Assembly: GCF_042697365.1 (NCBI RefSeq)
Contig: NZ_CP137605.1
Direction: 5' to 3' (one strand)
From: Brucella pseudintermedia
GTDB taxonomy: Bacteria; Pseudomonadota; Alphaproteobacteria; Rhizobiales; Rhizobiaceae
DNA: 64,000 bases
The notes under the pieces are model-generated. The model had not been told where the DNA came from. It saw only the letters and a program-made list of their open reading frames with translations, and made no database searches. The position numbers and the translations under genes are program-made. Positions 28,201-36,370 of the stretch are shown piece after piece. Positions within the stretch are counted from its first letter, which is position 1. Each line of letters begins with the position of its first letter.

Positions 28201-30789
28201 TATGCGGCGGGTGACACGGCAGAACTGAAAATCTCCCCGCGTTTTGCAGGTGAGCTGCTCATTACCATTGGTGCGGAAAAGCTGCTCAAGACAATCACCG
28301 CAAGCGTGCCGGAAGGTGGCACGACCATCGATATTCCGGTGGGTGATGATTGGGGTGCAGGCGTCTATGTCACAGCAACGCTGTTCCGTCCGGGTGAGGC
28401 TATTGAAAGCCGTATGCCTGCGCGTGCGATTGGTCTTAAATGGCTGAAGATCGATCCTGCCGACAAGCAGCTTGCAGTCAAGCTGACACCGCCTGAGAAG
28501 ATTGCGCCGCGTTCCACGCTTTCCATTCCTGTTTCAGTTGAAAATGCAGGTGGCGAGCAGGCTTATGTCATGGTTGCGGCTGTCGACGTCGGCATTCTCA
28601 ATCTGACACGCTATCAGCCGCCGAACCCTGAAAACTGGTTCTTCGGCCAGCGTCAGCTGGGCCTTGAAATGCGCGATATGTATGGTCGCCTGATTGATGG
28701 TTCGCTCGGCGTCACCGGCAAGCTGCGCACAGGTGGCGATGGCGGCAATATGGCAGCGGAAGGCAGCCCACCCACTGAAAAGCTGCTGGCGCTTTTCTCC
28801 GGTCCGGTCGAACTAGACAGCGACGGCAAGGCGACAATCACCTTCGACATACCGCAGTTCAACGGCACCGCGCGTGTCATGGCCGTTGCATGGACCAAGA
28901 AGGCTGTTGGCCATGCGGTGACCGATGTCATCATCCGCGATCCGGTGGTCATCACCGCTGGTCTTCCGCGCTTCATGGCTCCCGGCGATCAGGCCAATAT
29001 CCGCTTCGATATTGCCAATACGGACGCACCGGATGGCAATTATCGTGTGAGCCTTGAGACCACCGATAATCTCGGCGTCGAAGTTGGCTCCTATCCTGAA
29101 AGCATTGCGCTTTCCGGTGGCAGACGGCAGTCGATCACCGTTCCGCTCAATGCTGTGGCAACGGGTGCCGGTGGTGTGACTATCCGGCTTTCCAACGATG
29201 TGGGCCTCAGCGTTGAACAGGTTTTGGCATTGCCGGTGCGCCCGGTTGATCTGCCGGTCACGAGCCGCCATGTCGTCAATCTCTCGGGCAATGGCGGAAG
29301 CCTGAAGGTCGATGGCGGCCTTCTGTCGGAAAGCCTGCTTGATGGCGCTTTCGTCAGCATTGGTGTGACGCGAAGTGCCGCATTTGATGTGCCAGCCTTG
29401 TTGATGGCTCTCGACCGCTATCCTTATGGGTGCACAGAGCAGACCACCAGCCGTGCACTGCCGCTGCTATACTTAAGCGAGATGGCGGCCGGTACGGAAG
29501 CGGCGGCGGGTCTGGAAAGTCAGGACGAGCTCAAGAAGCGTGTGCAGGACGCTATCTTCCGCGTGCTGAACAACCAGTCTTCGAGTGGTTCGTTTGGCCT
29601 CTGGTCGCCCGGGTCGGGTGATCTCTGGATGGACGCCTATGTGACCGACTTCCTGACGCGTGCCCGCGAAAAGGGCTATGACGTGCCGCAGCAGGCGATG
29701 CTCTCCGCTCTTGGCAACCTGCAAAATGCGCTCGGCTACACCACCGACGTCAAGGAACGCGGCAACGACATTGCCTATGCGCTCTATGTTCTGGCACGCA
29801 ACAAGAAGGCTTCGGTTGGTGATCTGCGTTACTTCGCCGACACCCAGCTCGGAAACTTCGCAAGCCCGATGGCGGTTGCCCAGCTTGGTGCAGCACTGGC
29901 CCTTTATGGTGATCAGCCGCGCTCGGAACGCGTGTTCGATGCGTCGCTCCAGCTTGCAACCAGCCAGTCCAGCTACGACTATAATCGCTCCGATTATGGT
30001 TCGCCGCTGCGTGATGGTGCGGCGATGCTGGCTCTTGCCTCCGAAACCAAGCCTGCGCCGAAAGTGCTGCCATCGCTGATTACACTGGTCGAGTTCCAGC
30101 GTGAAAAGGCTCGTTATCTCAGCACGCAGGATCAGGCCTGGATGCTGCTTGCCGCACGTGGCCTGCAGGACGATAATGGCTCGATCAGCCTCGACATCAA
30201 TGGCACCGCGCATCAAGGCGCGTTCTCCGAGCGTCTCAATGGTGCAACCCTTGAAGCACAGCCGCTGATCGTCACCAACAAGGGTCAGGGATCGGTTGAT
30301 GCGGTCGTAACCGCAGTTGCGCCCCCTGCTCAGTCGCTACCCGCGGGCGGCGAAGGCTTCAACATTGAGCGCACCTATTATACGCTCGATGGCGAACCGG
30401 CCAATGTCACCGGCGTCAATCAGAATGAGCGCTACGTGGTTGTCCTGAAAATCGATGACCTGCAGGAATGGCAGTCGCGTCTGCTTGTGACCGATCTGCT
30501 GCCGGCGGGCTTCGAGATCGATAATCCGGGGCTTGTTTCCAGTGCCGATCTAGGCAATTTCCCTTGGCTGGAAAGCACCCAAGCAGCGCATCTCGAATTC
30601 CGCAATGATCGTTTTGTGGCGGCTTTCGACCGCTCGGCGGGCGAGAAGAAGCCAATCACGCTCGCTTATGTGGTGCGCGCGGTGACGCCAGGTCTTTATA
30701 CCCATCCGGCAGCAACTGTTGAGGATATGTATCGCCCGCAATTTGCAGCGCGCACGGCAACGGGCATGATGGAGGTGGCCGCGCCTTAG
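25291..30789 (+). CDS. Bacterial alpha-2-macroglobulin with thioester
   Basis: A 1832-residue periplasmic protease trap. After a signal peptide (MRIGFNRLLLAFAVAASVSA) comes a Cys-rich PAN/Apple-like domain (CKSICLGDNACLAFTY), a helical region around residues 120-260, then a series of MG beta-sandwich domains. The reactive thioester is CTEQ with Cys1381 and Gln1384 (YPYGCTEQTTSRALPLLYL), followed by the alpha/alpha toroid and a C-terminal domain. Bacterial A2Ms covalently snare attacking proteases and are usually paired with PBP1C, as here: pbpC starts 15 bp downstream. The ATG at 25291 follows GAGGGG; a lipobox cysteine is absent, so it is probably soluble rather than a lipoprotein. Confidence 0.93.
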   Translation: MRIGFNRLLLAFAVAASVSAVPYNTQAAETRRIEITKDSDYFGFDLRTEKNVSLDQCKSICLGDNACLAFTYNPKVKWCFLKSDFNKLNQSVGSIAGKVVTQSTAAREVEDIGAPPAISFFAANLIDEARRLKNELTSNDSAEGLSTLKSEAASAALNGDPRTAMEKFRLAAGMSPDESEIWAGYALWALATEPSNGQERSKLQREATSASWFAYQTSRTKDERAQALAVMAQALEKRDASRPALQAYEASLDLVNSASVRDAYEDLKARKGFRIVNNTVDNDNAAPRICAQFSEELVKSGVDYSSFVTLDSGAPKAVDAKDRQICVEGLEHGRNYTVTFRQGLPSAVGEVLPAPVNLSIYVQDRAPSVRFTGDSFVLPAKARRGIPLVSVNLSTAKVKLYRVGDRSLAQLLSGYQFLRQLDSYDISTVSDQMGAPVWEGEIEVAGNELNKEATTSFPVDEALPERKPGVYVLTAEPLVQKSDDEYGTKATQWFVVSDIGLSTYTGQDGINVFARSLESAEPLKGVKLTLLARNNEVLGEATTDGDGRATFTPGLTRGTDGMVPAVLMASGDDDDFTFLDMARAGFDLSDRGVTGRVVPKALDLYAWTERGIYRAGEVVHVGALARDDTATAIEDLPLTFIFTRPDGVEDRRLVSDSKLAGGHAIDLTLPSNAMRGTWNVSVYTDPKQPAIATQMFLVEDFVPDRIEFDLTSDKPEIAVGETANITVDGRFLYGAPAAGLALEGEVTLSTKRQWDRFKGYYFGLADEEQGEATRLPLDGLSKVDNNGKATFPVAVDEMPSTTRLVNAAVTVRMRETGGRAVERKIDVAIQPETDLIGIRPDFAGDEVPQGGTAKFSLIASDSKGDRKALDGAQWSLVKIERNYQWYRSGNSWNYEPVTFTKAIANGKIDLKTDSEAEISLPVDWGRYRLEIETDDASGPATSYEFDAGWFVSSTSTETPDGLEIALDKEHYAAGDTAELKISPRFAGELLITIGAEKLLKTITASVPEGGTTIDIPVGDDWGAGVYVTATLFRPGEAIESRMPARAIGLKWLKIDPADKQLAVKLTPPEKIAPRSTLSIPVSVENAGGEQAYVMVAAVDVGILNLTRYQPPNPENWFFGQRQLGLEMRDMYGRLIDGSLGVTGKLRTGGDGGNMAAEGSPPTEKLLALFSGPVELDSDGKATITFDIPQFNGTARVMAVAWTKKAVGHAVTDVIIRDPVVITAGLPRFMAPGDQANIRFDIANTDAPDGNYRVSLETTDNLGVEVGSYPESIALSGGRRQSITVPLNAVATGAGGVTIRLSNDVGLSVEQVLALPVRPVDLPVTSRHVVNLSGNGGSLKVDGGLLSESLLDGAFVSIGVTRSAAFDVPALLMALDRYPYGCTEQTTSRALPLLYLSEMAAGTEAAAGLESQDELKKRVQDAIFRVLNNQSSSGSFGLWSPGSGDLWMDAYVTDFLTRAREKGYDVPQQAMLSALGNLQNALGYTTDVKERGNDIAYALYVLARNKKASVGDLRYFADTQLGNFASPMAVAQLGAALALYGDQPRSERVFDASLQLATSQSSYDYNRSDYGSPLRDGAAMLALASETKPAPKVLPSLITLVEFQREKARYLSTQDQAWMLLAARGLQDDNGSISLDINGTAHQGAFSERLNGATLEAQPLIVTNKGQGSVDAVVTAVAPPAQSLPAGGEGFNIERTYYTLDGEPANVTGVNQNERYVVVLKIDDLQEWQSRLLVTDLLPAGFEIDNPGLVSSADLGNFPWLESTQAAHLEFRNDRFVAAFDRSAGEKKPITLAYVVRAVTPGLYTHPAATVEDMYRPQFAARTATGMMEVAAP

Positions 30790-30804
30790 TGTGCGGCCAA
30801 ACAA

Positions 30805-32892
30805 ATGAAAAGGCGTTGGAAAATAGCAATTGGCGGTGCCGCATTTCTCGGCATCGCTGCTATTGGAACCGTGCTCGGGCTTGACTGGCTCGACCGCGCC
30901 TATCCTCCGCCTTTGCCGGAACGGCTGACCATTTCTACTGAAGTCATGGATCGGGACGGCGCATTGCTGCGCGCCTATGCAACGCCGGACGGCTATTGGC
31001 GCTTGAATACGCGGATTGAGGATGTCGATCCGAAATTCGTGAAAATGCTAATCGCCTATGAGGACAAGCGTTTTTACGATCATGGCGGCATTGATTTCAC
31101 GGCGCTGCTGAGGGCTGCCTATCAACTTGCAGGCAATGGCCGTATTGTGTCCGGCGGCTCAACGCTTTCAATGCAGCTTGCCCGATTGATCGAACCGCGT
31201 GAAAACCGCAGCTTCGGCTCCAAATTCCGGCAGCTTGCGCGTGCGGTCCAGATTGAGCGGCGGCTGAGCAAGTCTGAAATTCTCGAACGCTATCTGACGC
31301 TCGCACCCTATGGCGGCAATCTGGAAGGCGTGCGGTCAGCTTCGCTCGCCTATTTTGGCAAGGAGCCGCTACGCCTCACAACATCGGAAGCCGCATTGCT
31401 TGTGGCCCTTCCGCAATTGCCGGAGCGCCGCCGTCCGGACCGCGAGATGAAGAATGCAGTTGCAGCACGGGATCGTGTGTTGAAACGCATGGTTTCGTCT
31501 AAGGTGTTCACGAACGAGGAAGCCGAGCGTGCATCGCGTGAGCGCATATCCGCTACGCGTCATCCCTTGCCTGCGTTGGCCGCCCATTTTGCCGATCTCG
31601 CATTGAAGCAGGCACCGACCGAGGCGCGGCATCACCTGACGCTTAAAAAGTCGGTGCAGGCGGGACTGGAAACTGTGGCACGAGAGGCCGCTGCGAAACT
31701 CGGCCCTAAAGTTTCGGTAGCCATGGTGCTGGCCGACAGCCGTAACGGCAACATTCTGGGTGAAGTCGGATCGGCTGACTATTTCGATGGCAAGCGGCAG
31801 GGCTGGATCGACATGACCCGCGCCGTGCGCTCGCCCGGTTCCACGCTCAAGCCCTTCATTTATGGCCTGGCTTTCGAGCAAGGGCTGATTGCACAGGAAA
31901 CCATCATTGAGGACCGCCCGCAGGATTTCGCAGGCTATCGTCCGCGCAATTTCGATATGAACTATCAGGGCGATGTCAGCATCCGTCAGGCGCTGCAAAT
32001 GTCGCTCAATGTGCCGACCATTAGCCTGCTTGATGCGGTCGGCCCTGCGCGGTTGACGACACGCCTTCGTCAGGCGGCAGTCAATCTGCAACTGCCTAAG
32101 GGCGAAGCGCCGGGGCTGGCTATCGGCCTTGGCGGCGCGGGCATCAGCCTGCGTGATCTGGTGCAGCTTTATACCGGTCTTGCCAATGGCGGGCGAGGCG
32201 CCGCCCTTCGTGATGGCACGGAAAGTTCGGAGCCTGTGCAGCCTTCCGCCCCTATTCTCACCGAGCAGGCATCCTGGCAGATCGGCGATATTCTGGCCGG
32301 TGTCGTGCCGCCGCAAGGCGCGAAACGCCTCGGCCTCGCTTACAAGACCGGCACGTCCTATGGCTATCGCGATGCGTGGTCGGTTGGTTATGACGGCCGT
32401 TATGTGCTGGGTGTCTGGGTTGGACGTGCCGATGGCGGCTCAGTGCCGGGCCTTGCGGGCTATGTTTCGGCGGCACCTATCCTGTTTGAAGCCTTTGTGC
32501 GTTCCGGTATTGCATCCGTACCGCTGCCGCGTGCGCCCGCAGGGGCGTTTCGAACAGCGCGCGCCGATCTTCCGGTGACGCAGATACGCTTTTCGTCTGC
32601 GAGCGATTCTCTGCCGGTTCTCAAGGCCTCGATTGAGCCTGCACCGCGCATCGTGTTTCCACCCGATGGCGCGCATGTTGAATTGAAAGCCCTGACCGAT
32701 AATGCATCGCCGCTGGTGCTGAAATTACAGGGCGGGCGCGCGCCATTTCGCTGGCTTGCCAATGGCAAGCCCATCGCCGAGATCGAACGGAGAAGGACGA
32801 CAAATTGGCAACCGGACGGAACCGGATATTCGACGCTGACTGTCGTCGATGCAGCCGGACGGGCCGCAAGCGTCAACGTTTTTGTTGAATAG
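30805..32892 (+). CDS. pbpC: Penicillin-binding protein 1C
   Basis: A 695-residue bifunctional class A PBP that polymerises and may crosslink peptidoglycan. An N-terminal membrane anchor (IAIGGAAFLGIAAIGTVLGL) is followed by the GT51 transglycosylase domain (catalytic Glu86 in AYEDKRFYDHGGID; GGSTLSMQLARLIEP). The transpeptidase domain has Ser346-x-x-Lys349 in SPGSTLKPFIYG, SLN, and KTGTSYG. The C terminus is the beta-sandwich BiPBP_C domain (FPPDGAHVEL). Coupled to the alpha-2-macroglobulin gene, the pair is thought to repair and protect the wall when the outer membrane is breached. It converges with the SGNH hydrolase gene at 4 bp. Confidence 0.95.
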   Translation: MKRRWKIAIGGAAFLGIAAIGTVLGLDWLDRAYPPPLPERLTISTEVMDRDGALLRAYATPDGYWRLNTRIEDVDPKFVKMLIAYEDKRFYDHGGIDFTALLRAAYQLAGNGRIVSGGSTLSMQLARLIEPRENRSFGSKFRQLARAVQIERRLSKSEILERYLTLAPYGGNLEGVRSASLAYFGKEPLRLTTSEAALLVALPQLPERRRPDREMKNAVAARDRVLKRMVSSKVFTNEEAERASRERISATRHPLPALAAHFADLALKQAPTEARHHLTLKKSVQAGLETVAREAAAKLGPKVSVAMVLADSRNGNILGEVGSADYFDGKRQGWIDMTRAVRSPGSTLKPFIYGLAFEQGLIAQETIIEDRPQDFAGYRPRNFDMNYQGDVSIRQALQMSLNVPTISLLDAVGPARLTTRLRQAAVNLQLPKGEAPGLAIGLGGAGISLRDLVQLYTGLANGGRGAALRDGTESSEPVQPSAPILTEQASWQIGDILAGVVPPQGAKRLGLAYKTGTSYGYRDAWSVGYDGRYVLGVWVGRADGGSVPGLAGYVSAAPILFEAFVRSGIASVPLPRAPAGAFRTARADLPVTQIRFSSASDSLPVLKASIEPAPRIVFPPDGAHVELKALTDNASPLVLKLQGGRAPFRWLANGKPIAEIERRRTTNWQPDGTGYSTLTVVDAAGRAASVNVFVE

Positions 32893-32896
32893 CGGC

Positions 32897-34045
32897 CTAT
32901 TGGGCAGCTTCCGACAGAATGGCGTTTCCGGCTGCTTGTTTCTCCAGCGACATGACTTTCAGATTGCCCGAAAACAGGATGCCGGTTATCGGAAGCACCG
33001 GCTCCGCAGGCAGTTCCTCATGTTGCGCGCTGTCCTTGGGAACATGCAGCTTGTGTTCCACGCCCTCTTCGGCACCCGACAGGGTAAGCGCAACATTCCC
33101 CCGCGCTTCCAAAAGCTTAGCACCATATAGAAACTCGAAACTCAGCATCGAAACGAGGAATTTGTAAGTTCCATCGCGCACGCCGCCCTTCATCATCGCA
33201 GCGCGATGCACCTCTCCCCCCATTGTCACATCGAGCGGCGGGATACGCGGATCGCAGACATAGCCAAGCGCCAGAAGCTGACCGCCCTCAACCTCAAAGC
33301 GCATTTTGTCCAAGCCAAGATCGAGCGCCGAAATCGAGAAACGGCGATTGCTGTATTGGACAGGCACGCGCCCGAGCCGCTTACACAATTGCTGGCCGCT
33401 CAAAGCTCGCGCATTGGCGAAATGGTCGGGATCGATGGCGAATGGCAGCGCCTTGGGACGGTGCGGAACCGACAAGGCCGGTTCGAGAACATCGGCGATC
33501 AGGTTCGCGACGATGGTTGTCGAAACGGGCCGCGCATAATGGCCCTGATCGAGATAAAATGCCGGATTGCCCACGACATCGCGGCCATATTGCTGCATCA
33601 GCATTCGCGAGACATCGACCGAGATCGTTCCATACCATTGCGAAATATAGTTGATGCCCGCATCGATCGAAGGCACGGAATTCAGAAAGGAACCATTGCG
33701 CGCACCGAACACAAGTGTCGCAATCCGCAAATTCGGATTGCGTTCAAGCGCGTAGCGAATGATCCCTTCGTAAAGCCGCGCCCAATGACGGAATGGACGC
33801 CGTTCATCGCCGTAAACAAAGGCATCATTGATCGCATATTCGATCAGCAGCAACTCGCACTCTTCGAGCTGTTCAAACTGCTTGAGCTGATAAAGACCGA
33901 GCGCGCTCGTCGTGCCGCCGACCGCAAGATCGGCGACAATATCGAGTTCCACCCCGCGCCGCGCCATCGTCGACAGAAGTGTCGGCAGATAGCCCGGCAG
34001 CATGACGGTGTTGGAACCGCCAATGATTACAGTCTTGAATTTCAT
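32897..34045 (-). CDS. SGNH/GDSL-type hydrolase
   Basis: A 382-residue protein whose first 175 residues show SGNH blocks: Ser11 in TVIIGGSNTVMLPG, Gly in LAVGGTTSALG, Asn in IEYAINDAF, and Asp166/His169 in LDQGHYARP. The remaining about 200 residues are beta-rich with no recognised domain. No signal peptide is visible, so it probably acts in the cytoplasm, for example adding or removing acetyl groups on glycan precursors. It overlaps the glycoside hydrolase gene by 4 bp and is last in the leftward polysaccharide unit. Confidence 0.75.
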   Translation of the reverse strand: MKFKTVIIGGSNTVMLPGYLPTLLSTMARRGVELDIVADLAVGGTTSALGLYQLKQFEQLEECELLLIEYAINDAFVYGDERRPFRHWARLYEGIIRYALERNPNLRIATLVFGARNGSFLNSVPSIDAGINYISQWYGTISVDVSRMLMQQYGRDVVGNPAFYLDQGHYARPVSTTIVANLIADVLEPALSVPHRPKALPFAIDPDHFANARALSGQQLCKRLGRVPVQYSNRRFSISALDLGLDKMRFEVEGGQLLALGYVCDPRIPPLDVTMGGEVHRAAMMKGGVRDGTYKFLVSMLSFEFLYGAKLLEARGNVALTLSGAEEGVEHKLHVPKDSAQHEELPAEPVLPITGILFSGNLKVMSLEKQAAGNAILSEAAQ

Positions 34046-35148
34046 TGCGTCACCGTTGCAGCTTTACCGGCTGGCGTCAGCGCGCCGCAGCGCCACACAC
34101 CATACGTGCTTGCATCCCAATCAAAATAATAGGCGGCTGCGATCTGGCCGCTATCCATCATCTGCCGAAAGCGATCACGCGCCTTCTCGACCAGTTGCTG
34201 GCGATTATTGTCATTGGCCGGACAGGCCTTCGAGGTGTTGGCAAAGCCCCATTCCGTGATCCAGCATGGCTTGCCTTTGGTACCACCGCAGAATGATAGC
34301 GCGTTGCTGATATGCTTTGCGCGCGCAGCCCGCGTGCCGCTGCTGCCGGGATAGATGTGGATGCCGTAGCCATCGGCAGCTTCATCCAATCCGTACTTCT
34401 TGAGAAGATCGGTAAAGGCGGCAGGTTCGACGGTATCTATTCCCCGCCGGTCCGCATCGATGAAGGGAATATCGGACAGGCCCGCAGATACGACCTTTGC
34501 CTCGGCACTGTGCTTGGTTTTCGCCAATTCCGCCCGTGCGATGCGCAAAAGTTCGATGTATTTTTCCGCACCTTTTTCGACCAGAGGAAGTTGCTCCATC
34601 TCGGCCAAAGAGCGTGCGGTCTTCATCTTCTCCTTGGGCAGAATGGCAAGATCGCCATTATAAGCGCCCCAGTTGATCTCATTGCCGGGTTCAACCGCAA
34701 CCAGAGCCACCCCCAGCTTATCGATCTTTTGCAAGGCGTCCCCGACCACCTGCTGAAACCGCTGCGGCGATATGTCGGACAGACGATACATGTCCCAGAT
34801 ACGTCCGCGCCCGGACCGTGGCTTTGTCCCCTCCGGATAAAAATCCGCATTGTTGAGCGAGATTTCGAGGAGGATAGCCAAGCCCTTCTCATGCGCAAGG
34901 CGCACAGCATCAATACTCTGATCAAGAGGACGTGTGAGCGACAGCCGAACCGCCACCACGCCGTTCTTCACCATCTGATCGAAGATCTGCTCGCGCTCGG
35001 CGGGCTTGAGCCATGCCATATTGACCCGATTGACGCCAAAGCGCGTGTCGGCAAGAGCGCCACTGGGCGCGACGGCAAGCATGGCAGCGCCAAGCAAAAC
35101 TGCCATTGCCCCTTTCCTGCCCCCGACGCTCTTGCGGAATTTCATCAT
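34042..35148 (-). CDS. Secreted glycoside hydrolase-like TIM barrel protein
   Basis: A 368-residue protein with a signal peptide (GAMAVLLGAAMLAVAPSGAL-A) and a clan-A glycosidase layout: acid/base Glu157 in VAVEPGNEINWG and nucleophile Glu299 in WITEWGFAN. Length suits one (beta/alpha)8 barrel. In a polysaccharide locus such enzymes trim or release the polymer in the periplasm or outside, as endoglycanases do for rhizobial exopolysaccharides. The substrate is unknown. It overlaps the SGNH gene, and its start abuts the stop of the pyruvyl transferase gene. Confidence 0.75.
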   Translation of the reverse strand: MMKFRKSVGGRKGAMAVLLGAAMLAVAPSGALADTRFGVNRVNMAWLKPAEREQIFDQMVKNGVVAVRLSLTRPLDQSIDAVRLAHEKGLAILLEISLNNADFYPEGTKPRSGRGRIWDMYRLSDISPQRFQQVVGDALQKIDKLGVALVAVEPGNEINWGAYNGDLAILPKEKMKTARSLAEMEQLPLVEKGAEKYIELLRIARAELAKTKHSAEAKVVSAGLSDIPFIDADRRGIDTVEPAAFTDLLKKYGLDEAADGYGIHIYPGSSGTRAARAKHISNALSFCGGTKGKPCWITEWGFANTSKACPANDNNRQQLVEKARDRFRQMMDSGQIAAAYYFDWDASTYGVWRCGALTPAGKAATVTQ

Positions 35149-36320
35149 CGGATACCGATATCTTTCAGCGCACCGTTAAAATTGGCCTCGCATTCCGAAT
35201 AGCGGTTGATGGCCGCGGGTACGTCGATCTTGGAAAGGAAGTCGCGCAGGTAAGCTTTTTTCTGCGGCTCGCGGTTCCAGACGCTTGCCTCGATATGCGG
35301 AAATCCGACGAAGCCCAGCATTTCCCGCATGCGGTCATCGACGGCGATCATCAGGCCCGGAATACCCGACTGCATGCCGATGATGGTGCCATGGAAGCGG
35401 CGGCTCAGGCCGAAATCCTGACTGGAGATCCAGCTACGCCATTTATGCGTGTCGAAAAAGACGAGTAACTCGTTCTTGCGCTGCCATTTTTCCATATGTT
35501 TGTAATCAACGGGCGCGGTGATGCGGCTTGCCGCCTGATCATAGGCTTCCGCATGATCTTCGCCCGCCATATTCATATTGTAGACGATCACCTCGTCCTG
35601 AATAACGTAGCTTGCAACGCTGTCCTTTTCGAGCAGCGCGTGCGCATCGACGATCGTATCTGCAACACTGCCGAGATAACCGCCGAAGGAGATTTTCTGC
35701 GCATCGGCCAGCGTCGGATCGGCAAGACGGGTCAGTGAGCGCTTCATCTGGTCGGGTGCATAATAGAGTGACGGACACCCGGTCGGGCGGACATATTTCA
35801 TGCCCGCATCTTTCAGGAACTCTTCGGTGAAATGCCCGCGCGTGAGGAAGAAGCTTTCCTTGCGGCGCAGGATTTCAAGAAACCGGCGTGTCCCTTCCGG
35901 CAATTCCGCTTTCAGGTTTTCCTTCTTCTGAATGCCGATGCCCATGATCACGATCGGCATGTCCAGCTTTTCAAAGACGAAGGATTCCGTCGTGGCCGCA
36001 TAGCCGGGACGCAAAAGATTGGCGGAAGCGAACAGGCAGAGATCGAAACTCTCGTTGAGCTCCGCATAGGTATCCGGCGAATTGAGGCTGTTGGCCAGAT
36101 GCCAGAACGGGACGTAGGTCACATCATGGCCGCGCACCGCGTTAGCCGCGCCCTCACCGATGAGATAATTGCCGGTATTGGCAATCTTCTTGACCTGATC
36201 GATCACATCCTTCTTGGTGCGGATGGGCTCGAAATAGGGGCGATGCTTCACTCTTGCCCCGGAAACGCTTTCGACGGTCCGCATCAAATATGACGGAATG
36301 CCGGTGATCATTATGCGCAT
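35145..36320 (-). CDS. Polysaccharide pyruvyl transferase family protein (copy A)
   Basis: A 391-residue member of the CsaB/polysaccharide pyruvyl transferase family, which adds pyruvate ketals from phosphoenolpyruvate to sugars. Visible are TGNYLIGEGAANAV, IVIMGIGIQKKEN, FFLTRGHFTEEFL, RPTGCPSLYYAPDQM and the catalytic-region SRRFHGTIIGMQSGIPGLMI. It is a clear tandem paralogue of the gene directly upstream (copy B). Pyruvylation makes polymers acidic, which would fit an exopolysaccharide of galactoglucan type. Confidence 0.85.
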   Translation of the reverse strand: MRIMITGIPSYLMRTVESVSGARVKHRPYFEPIRTKKDVIDQVKKIANTGNYLIGEGAANAVRGHDVTYVPFWHLANSLNSPDTYAELNESFDLCLFASANLLRPGYAATTESFVFEKLDMPIVIMGIGIQKKENLKAELPEGTRRFLEILRRKESFFLTRGHFTEEFLKDAGMKYVRPTGCPSLYYAPDQMKRSLTRLADPTLADAQKISFGGYLGSVADTIVDAHALLEKDSVASYVIQDEVIVYNMNMAGEDHAEAYDQAASRITAPVDYKHMEKWQRKNELLVFFDTHKWRSWISSQDFGLSRRFHGTIIGMQSGIPGLMIAVDDRMREMLGFVGFPHIEASVWNREPQKKAYLRDFLSKIDVPAAINRYSECEANFNGALKDIGIR

Positions 36321-36370
36321 GGTGATCCATCTTCGCTGGAATTAAGGAAACTGGTAAAGAGTGCCTGAGA

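Noticed and set aside
33206..34129. 307-codon plus-strand frame opposite the SGNH hydrolase
   Set aside because: The minus-strand frame carries the complete SGNH block set and 4-bp overlaps with its neighbour.
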